Positions 59,669 to 64,000 of a DNA stretch of 64,000 nucleotides are shown here, piece by piece. Each line of letters begins with the position of its first letter. The stretch's first letter is position 1. The notes under the pieces were generated by a model. The model made no database searches. It was not told the origin of the DNA and saw only the letters and a list, made by a program, of their open reading frames with translations. Made by a program: the position numbers and the translations under genes. Source of the stretch: Donghicola sp041224595 (GTDB lineage: Bacteria; Pseudomonadota; Alphaproteobacteria; Rhodobacterales; Rhodobacteraceae). Location of the stretch: contig NZ_JBGFGN010000119.1 in the NCBI RefSeq assembly GCF_041224595.1, positions 1-64,000 on the forward strand, given 5' to 3'.

Positions 59669-61003
59669 TCAGACCGTATCGAGATAGATCTCAACCTGTT
59701 CGCGATCATCCAGTTCCGCCATGTAGAACATTTCCTGGCGTTTGGTCGCGACATAATTGCGGATCAGTTCGGGGGTAAAGATACGGGCGATGTGCTCGTC
59801 CTTTTCGAACGCTTCGATCGCGCTTTCCCACGTGTTCGGAACTTGCGGCAGCTTCTGGTTATAGGCGCTGCCCTTGATCGGCTTGCAGGGCTCTGCGTGA
59901 TCATCGATCCCGTTCATTGCGGCCCCAAGGATGCCTGCGATCAGCAGATAGGGGTTCACATCGCCGCCGGCCACGCGATGCTCAATCCGGCGGGCGCGCG
60001 GGTCGCCCGAGGGGATGCGAATCGCGGCGGTGCGGTTCTCGTAACCCCAGCAGATGCTGGTGGGCGCGTGGTTGTCTGGGACCAGACGGTCATAGCTGTT
60101 GGCGTGGGGCGCAAAGAGCAGGGTGCTGCCCGGCATTGCGTCCATACAGCCCGCCACAGCATGGCGCAGATAGGCGCTGCCTTGCTGGCTGCCGTCGTCA
60201 AAGATGTTCTGGCCGTTCTTGTCGATGACCGAGAAATGGGTGTGCATCCCGCTGCCCGAATAGTCGACATAAGGCTTGGCCATAAAGCTTGCGGCAAAGC
60301 CGTAGCGGCGGGCCAAACCTTTGACCAGCATCTTAAACAGCCACGCATCATCGGCGGCGCGCAGGGCGTCGTCGCTGTGCATCAGGTTGATTTCGAACTG
60401 CCCCAGACCTGCTTCGGAGATTGCTGTATCGGCGGGGATGTCCATCTCTTCGCAGGCGTCGTAGAGGTCCGAAAAGAACTTGTCGAACATGTCCAGAGCA
60501 CGGATCGAGAGGATCTCGGCGGCCTTGCGGCGCTTGCCCGAACGGGGGCTGGCGGGGACTTGGAAGGACTTGCCTGAGTCGTCGATCAGGTAGAATTCGA
60601 GTTCAACCGCGACGACGGGTTTCAGGCCCTTTTCGTCATAACGTTCCAGCACCCGGCGCAGCGCGTGGCGGGGGTCGCCTTCGAAGGGGCGACCGTCTTC
60701 GTGGAACATCCAAAGCGGGAGGAGGGCGGTCGGCCCTTCGAGCCACGGCATGGGCACAAAGCCGCGTTCGGTCGGTTTCAGAACGCCGTCACGGTCCCCT
60801 GTTTCGAACACAAGAGGGCTGTCGTCGATGTCTTCGCCCCAGATGTCGAGGTTCATCACAGACATTGGAAAGCGCGTGCCGCCTTCGACCACTTTGTCTG
60901 CAAATCGGGTTGGCACCCGTTTACCGCGGGGCTGACCGTTCAAATCTGCCGCGGCCACACGGATGGTGCGCACCATGGGGTGCTTGCGTAGCCAGTTTCT
61001 CAT
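59669..61003 (-). CDS. Glutamine-synthetase-family ligase (PuuA-like), copy 2
   Basis: Second glutamine-synthetase-fold ligase, 444 residues. Motifs: VAVELEFYLIDD, SEAGLGQFEINLMHSDD, GSGMHTHFSVIDKNG and RRIEHRVAGGDVNPYL. It is clearly different from copy 1, so two amines may be handled, or the two form one enzyme. A perfect palindrome lies 31 bases before its start, suggesting that a regulated promoter begins here. The ATG at 61003 has GTGATTTATG-like poor spacing, with AGGTGATTT upstream. Confidence 0.9.
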   Translation of the reverse strand: MRNWLRKHPMVRTIRVAAADLNGQPRGKRVPTRFADKVVEGGTRFPMSVMNLDIWGEDIDDSPLVFETGDRDGVLKPTERGFVPMPWLEGPTALLPLWMFHEDGRPFEGDPRHALRRVLERYDEKGLKPVVAVELEFYLIDDSGKSFQVPASPRSGKRRKAAEILSIRALDMFDKFFSDLYDACEEMDIPADTAISEAGLGQFEINLMHSDDALRAADDAWLFKMLVKGLARRYGFAASFMAKPYVDYSGSGMHTHFSVIDKNGQNIFDDGSQQGSAYLRHAVAGCMDAMPGSTLLFAPHANSYDRLVPDNHAPTSICWGYENRTAAIRIPSGDPRARRIEHRVAGGDVNPYLLIAGILGAAMNGIDDHAEPCKPIKGSAYNQKLPQVPNTWESAIEAFEKDEHIARIFTPELIRNYVATKRQEMFYMAELDDREQVEIYLDTV

Positions 61004-61033
61004 AAATCACCTGCGTTGCCCGTTCGTCGGGCT

Positions 61034-61047
61034 AATTTGATCAAATT
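61034..61047. promoter_or_regulatory. Candidate operator before the second ligase
   Basis: AATTTGATCAAATT is a perfect 14-base palindrome 31 bases before the start at 61003. Its core TTTGATCAAA is like sites bound by several helix-turn-helix regulators. Which one binds here is unknown. Confidence 0.55.
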
Positions 61048-61086
61048 CACTGTCTCTAAGAGCCGCGATGAAATCAAGAGCTATTG

Positions 61087-61893
61087 TTAGCGGATCAGGC
61101 GGGGGCGCAGCTTGATCTTTTGGCGCTGATTGTGGGGCAGGTGCCGGTTCAACCGTTTGTTAATTAATCCAAAGATGCTGATTAGGATCAGGGTTAGCAT
61201 GATGAAGTACATCGCAAGGATCGGGTACGGCACGAACGGGTTGTAGGTCTTATCCGCGAAATATTTGGCGTAATAAAGGGCATCGCCCATCTGCTTGAAC
61301 GCTGGAAAGCCGCTGAAATAGACCAGCACGGTCGACTGGAACAAGAAAATCGCCTCGTTCGTGTAGGCGGGCCATGCCAGTCGCAGCATCGTGGGCCAGA
61401 TCACCCGCTTGAAGCGCGGCCAACCGGTCAGGCCATAGGCATCTGCAGCCTCCAGATCCCCCTTCGGAATCGACTGAAGCGCGCCATAGAAAATCTCGCC
61501 TGAGTAGGCGGCGGTGTTCAGCAGCAGCACGACCAGCGCCCCGAGCCATGCCGAGGTCAGGGGATCAAAGAAACTGCTGACGCCCTTGAGGCTGAGGAAC
61601 AGGAAGTAGGCAAAGAAGAATTGGATGAAGAGCGGCGAACCTCGGAACACAAAGATCGTCCACTCAGCCGGTTTGCGGAACAGGGGGTTCGCGCTGGTCT
61701 TGCCCACGGCGAGCAAGACGGCCAGCACGAAGCCCGCGATCAGCGCGAGCGTTCCAAAGTAGATGTTCTGCAGCATGCCCGATCCGATCAGGGTGAACTG
61801 CTGGCAAAGCGTGAAGTCCGAGCGCGGCAAGAGCCGCTCGCCTAAACCCAGCGACCGGAGGCTGTAATCCGCGATGGTTTGGAAACAGCTCAT
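61087..61893 (-). CDS. Polar amino-acid-type ABC permease, subunit 2 (HisM-like)
   Basis: Inner-membrane permease of the HisM/GlnP type, 268 residues with five helices and the EAA loop (LQSIPKGDLEAADAYGLTGW). It forms a dimeric channel with the other permease for uptake of an amino acid or amine across the inner membrane. The start overlaps the first permease stop by 4 bases. The substrate is not clear from sequence. Confidence 0.9.
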   Translation of the reverse strand: MSCFQTIADYSLRSLGLGERLLPRSDFTLCQQFTLIGSGMLQNIYFGTLALIAGFVLAVLLAVGKTSANPLFRKPAEWTIFVFRGSPLFIQFFFAYFLFLSLKGVSSFFDPLTSAWLGALVVLLLNTAAYSGEIFYGALQSIPKGDLEAADAYGLTGWPRFKRVIWPTMLRLAWPAYTNEAIFLFQSTVLVYFSGFPAFKQMGDALYYAKYFADKTYNPFVPYPILAMYFIMLTLILISIFGLINKRLNRHLPHNQRQKIKLRPRLIR

Positions 61894-62777
61894 GCGGCGG
61901 CTCCTTTGCGCTGTGCCTCGCCGCCCGCGGTCGCTTGGCCGTGGGTCAGTTTGCGCATGATCCGGTCAAGGAAGACTTCGGACACTTTGGTAAAGCCGAG
62001 GTAGAAAATCAGAAGCACGAGGAAGTACCACAGGCGCCAGTCAGGGTGCGGATAGTCGGTGAAGCGGGCGGTCTTGGCACCGCCAAGTTCACGGGCCCAG
62101 TAGACGATATCTTCGACACCCAAGAGGAACAGAAGAGGGGTGGCCTTGATCAGAACCATCCAGAGGTTCCCAAGGCCGGGCAGAGCGTAGACCCACATTT
62201 GTGGCACCAGAATGCGCCAGAAGGTCTGGCGAGGTGTCATGCCATAAGCTTCGGCAGTTTCAAGCTGCGCACGCGGTACGGTGCGCATGGCCCCGAACAT
62301 CACGTTGGCAGCAAAGGCGCCAAAAACGATAGCAAAGGTCACCACGGCGAGGGTGAAACCGTACACTTCGTGAATCCATTGGGCTGCATTGCCGAGGGGC
62401 ATCTTGGCAGCGGTGCAGACCACAAAGTCGTTGCCTTGGCGGATCGGTTCGTCCCAGTCGGGGCACTTCACCTGATGGCGCAGCCACTCGATGCCCTGAT
62501 CCAAAGCGATCACGAAGAACAAGAAGAACGCAATGTCCGGAACCCCGCGGACAATGGCGATGTAGATTTTCCCAAGCCAACTGACCGGCGTGAACGACGA
62601 CCGCGCCGCCGAAGCGCCAGCAAAGCCGAAGAGCAACGCAGCGGGGGCCGTGATTGCCAGCAGCAAAAGCACGGTGCCAAAGGAGTAGTAGAAAGCCATG
62701 TGCTTGCCGGTCGTGAGGTAACAGGCGAGCCACTGGAATTGGCCAAGTGTGTCGGGGTCGGTGCAGAAGCTGATAAT
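61890..62777 (-). CDS. Polar amino-acid-type ABC permease, subunit 1 (HisQ-like), probable ATT start
   Basis: Inner-membrane permease of the HisQ/GlnP type. The EAA loop is MRTVPRAQLETAEAYGMTPR, and VRGVPDIAFFLFFVIALDQG is typical of this pair. The first ATG is at 62699 (269 residues), but it has no ribosome-binding site. The frame stays open upstream and encodes ISFCTDPDTLGQFQWLACYL just before KHM, which looks like the missing N-terminus of the family. An ATT codon at 62777, 7 bases after AAGAGG, would give 295 residues. I favour it, but the 62699 start remains possible. Confidence 0.8.
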   Translation of the reverse strand: MISFCTDPDTLGQFQWLACYLTTGKHMAFYYSFGTVLLLLAITAPAALLFGFAGASAARSSFTPVSWLGKIYIAIVRGVPDIAFFLFFVIALDQGIEWLRHQVKCPDWDEPIRQGNDFVVCTAAKMPLGNAAQWIHEVYGFTLAVVTFAIVFGAFAANVMFGAMRTVPRAQLETAEAYGMTPRQTFWRILVPQMWVYALPGLGNLWMVLIKATPLLFLLGVEDIVYWARELGGAKTARFTDYPHPDWRLWYFLVLLIFYLGFTKVSEVFLDRIMRKLTHGQATAGGEAQRKGAAA

Positions 62778-62805
62778 GGCGGGCCTCTTGGCGAGGTCTG
62801 GATGT

Positions 62806-62827
62806 GAGTATTTTTGGCAAAAAGAAG
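62806..62827 (+). repeat. Dispersed GAGTATTT...AAG intergenic motif, copy 8
   Basis: Reads GAGTATTTTTGGCAAAAAGA then AG between the binding-protein and permease genes. Its reverse complement provides the T tract after the binding-protein hairpin. Confidence 0.65.
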
Positions 62828-62847
62828 GGAGGGGCGTGCCCTCCCTT
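62823..62847 (-). terminator. Hairpin after the binding-protein gene
   Basis: GAAGGGAGG and CCTCCCTTC form a 9-bp stem with a 7-base loop; on the minus strand it is followed by TTTTTGCC. It probably lowers expression of the permeases relative to the binding protein. Confidence 0.7.
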
Positions 62848-62855
62848 CGGAGCGA

Positions 62856-63587
62856 TTAGAAGGTGGCCGAGTCGGGCAGCCACTTGACGATCAGCTCGTT
62901 CAGGCTGCCGTCTTCTTTCATCGACTGGATCGCCGCGGTGAACTTGTCGCGCAGTTCGCTGTCGGACTTGCGGATGCCAAGGCCGATTCCGCCACCGATC
63001 AGGACGTCTTCGCCGGTCAGCTCGAGGTCAGCGTTTTCCTCTGCGATGGGCGCGAGGAAGGCTTTGTCGGCCAGAACTGCGTCAGCTTCGCCGTTGCGGA
63101 CGGCTGCAACGGTTTCGTCAGGCGATGCGAATTCCAAGAGGGTCGCGCCCGAGTCGGTGATGTGGCTGGCCTGAATGGTGCTGGCCTGCGCTGCGATCAC
63201 GCCTCCGGTGAAATCCACATCCGCGCCAGCCATCGCCATGTAGGCCGACGGGTCGGGCTGGGTGTAGTTTTCGGTGAAGTCGATTTTTTCCATGCGCTCT
63301 TCGGTGATCGACATGCCTGCGATGATGGCGTCGTAGTTACCCGAAACGAGGTTGGGGATGATCGAATCCCAGTCGTTTGTGACCCATTCGCAGTTCAGTT
63401 CAGCGCGCTTGCACAGCTCGTCACCCAACTCGCGCTCGAAGCCATCCACTTCGCCCGCATCATTGATAAAGTTGTACGGAGGGTAGGCGCCCTCGGTGCC
63501 GAGACGGACGACATCGCCGTGACCCGCAGCAAAGAGGCTGGTGGCTGACAGAGCCAGCGCGGCGCTGGTGATCAGTAGTTTTTTCAT
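62856..63587 (-). CDS. ABC transporter substrate-binding protein
   Basis: Periplasmic solute-binding protein of the polar amino-acid family (SBP_bac_3), 243 residues. The signal peptide is MKKLLITSAALALSATSLFA, with cleavage after AA. The binding motif GTEGAYPPYNFINDAGEVDG and DYDAIIAGMSITEERMEKID-like signature (NYDAIIAGMSITEERM) are normal. The acidic residue expected to hold an amine group is in the first lobe, as in lysine/arginine/polyamine-binding relatives, but the substrate cannot be fixed. It has GGGGAGTTAACCAA before ATG. Confidence 0.93.
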   Translation of the reverse strand: MKKLLITSAALALSATSLFAAGHGDVVRLGTEGAYPPYNFINDAGEVDGFERELGDELCKRAELNCEWVTNDWDSIIPNLVSGNYDAIIAGMSITEERMEKIDFTENYTQPDPSAYMAMAGADVDFTGGVIAAQASTIQASHITDSGATLLEFASPDETVAAVRNGEADAVLADKAFLAPIAEENADLELTGEDVLIGGGIGLGIRKSDSELRDKFTAAIQSMKEDGSLNELIVKWLPDSATF

Positions 63588-63612
63588 TTGGTTAACTCCC
63601 CTTGAGTGTTGT

Positions 63613-64000
63613 TCAGGCAGCTGTCGTATGGCTTAGGAATTGCTGCAGCCGCTCTGATTTGGGCGCCCCGAATAGGGTTGCGGGATCGCCCTGTTCTTCG
63701 ATCAGGCCCTGGTGCAAGAACACGACATGATCGGAAACATCGTGGGCCATTTTCATGTCATGGGTGACGATGATCATGGTGCGGCCCTCTTCGGCGAGGG
63801 CTTTGATGACGCGCACCACTTCTTGTTCCAACTCGGGATCTAGTGCGGAAGTGGGTTCGTCAAAGAGAAGAGCTTTGGGTTCCATGCACAGGGCACGGGC
63901 AATCGCGGCGCGCTGCTGCTGTCCGCCGGAGAGCTGTGCGGGCCAAGCATCGCATTTGTCGCCGATGCCGACCTTGTCCAGATACATGCGGGCCTTTTGT
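63613..64000 (-). CDS. ABC transporter ATPase, partial (right edge)
   Basis: C-terminal part of a polar amino-acid-type ABC ATPase, at least 129 residues, cut by the window edge. It shows the signature LSGGQQQRAAIARALCMEPK, Walker B ALLFDEPTSALDPE and the H-loop TMIIVTHDM. Walker A is missing because the gene starts beyond the window; the codons before the internal ATG at 63987 read KAR in frame. It lies 25 bases upstream of the binding-protein gene and probably begins the operon. Confidence 0.93.
   Translation of the reverse strand, partial: QKARMYLDKVGIGDKCDAWPAQLSGGQQQRAAIARALCMEPKALLFDEPTSALDPELEQEVVRVIKALAEEGRTMIIVTHDMKMAHDVSDHVVFLHQGLIEEQGDPATLFGAPKSERLQQFLSHTTAA

Noticed and set aside
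1..64000. tRNA, rRNA, CRISPR arrays, transposases and phage genes
   Set aside because: I looked for T-loop motifs in the gaps, regularly spaced repeats and recombinase-like frames and found nothing supportable.

Overview
The window looks like chromosomal DNA of an alphaproteobacterium of the Rhodobacteraceae/Roseobacter group. The evidence is the high GC content, the betIBA order, a propionyl-CoA carboxylase locus with a ScfR/PccR-type regulator, a class I phaZ-phaC-phaP-phaR cluster with PhaR-type operators, HdaA, a short bacterial-type prolyl-tRNA synthetase, and a dispersed intergenic motif (GAGTATTT...AAG) that I associate with this family. The placement is my inference from gene content. 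I see no rRNA, tRNA, CRISPR array, transposase or prophage.

Layout, left to right. 1-5.0 kb: a shortened EamA transporter, yebC, an SLC13-type anion transporter, a YmdB-like phosphoesterase and a 2Fe-2S ferredoxin. 5.2-9.9 kb: a small lipoprotein, then betI-betB-betA (choline to glycine betaine) behind a perfect palindrome, then a DUF465 protein. 9.9-21.3 kb: the propionyl-CoA/methylmalonyl-CoA region, with pccR, a Bcr/CflA-type exporter, pccB, five small genes, a possible structured RNA, pccA, a DUF4174 gene on the other strand, and methylmalonyl-CoA mutase. TTTGCAAA operators sit in front of pccR and pccB. 21.3-30.1 kb: an acetyltransferase, a DjlA-like protein, ppx, ppk1, hdaA, an AI-2E family permease and proS. 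30.3-32.8 kb: a DUF2937 protein and lolC-lolD.

32.8-34.2 kb is the one clearly accessory-looking stretch. It has about 860 bases of hairpins and repeat copies, then an AT-rich membrane-protein gene that begins 3 bases after the parE stop codon. 34.2-49.2 kb is mostly housekeeping: parE, ppk2, a MATE exporter, an aspartate aminotransferase, an XRE regulator overlapping sdhE, a MarR regulator, a glyoxalase, thyA-folA, a cold-shock gene, an ArsC-like protein, a monooxygenase-fold protein, thrS, an MFS transporter and an alpha/beta hydrolase. 49.5-53.9 kb is the polyhydroxyalkanoate cluster.

53.9-64 kb holds a LysR regulator and a long leftward gene set: a polar amino-acid-type ABC importer, two glutamine-synthetase-like ligases, a class I amidotransferase, an FAD amine oxidase and a DegT-family aminotransferase. 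It resembles the gamma-glutamyl-amine (Puu) route but has no aldehyde dehydrogenase of its own and an unusual aminotransferase. The right edge cuts the ABC ATPase.

The most useful leads are this amine cluster, the candidate structured RNA in the pcc locus, the dispersed intergenic motif, a likely ATT start codon on an ABC permease, and the AT-rich gene coupled to parE.
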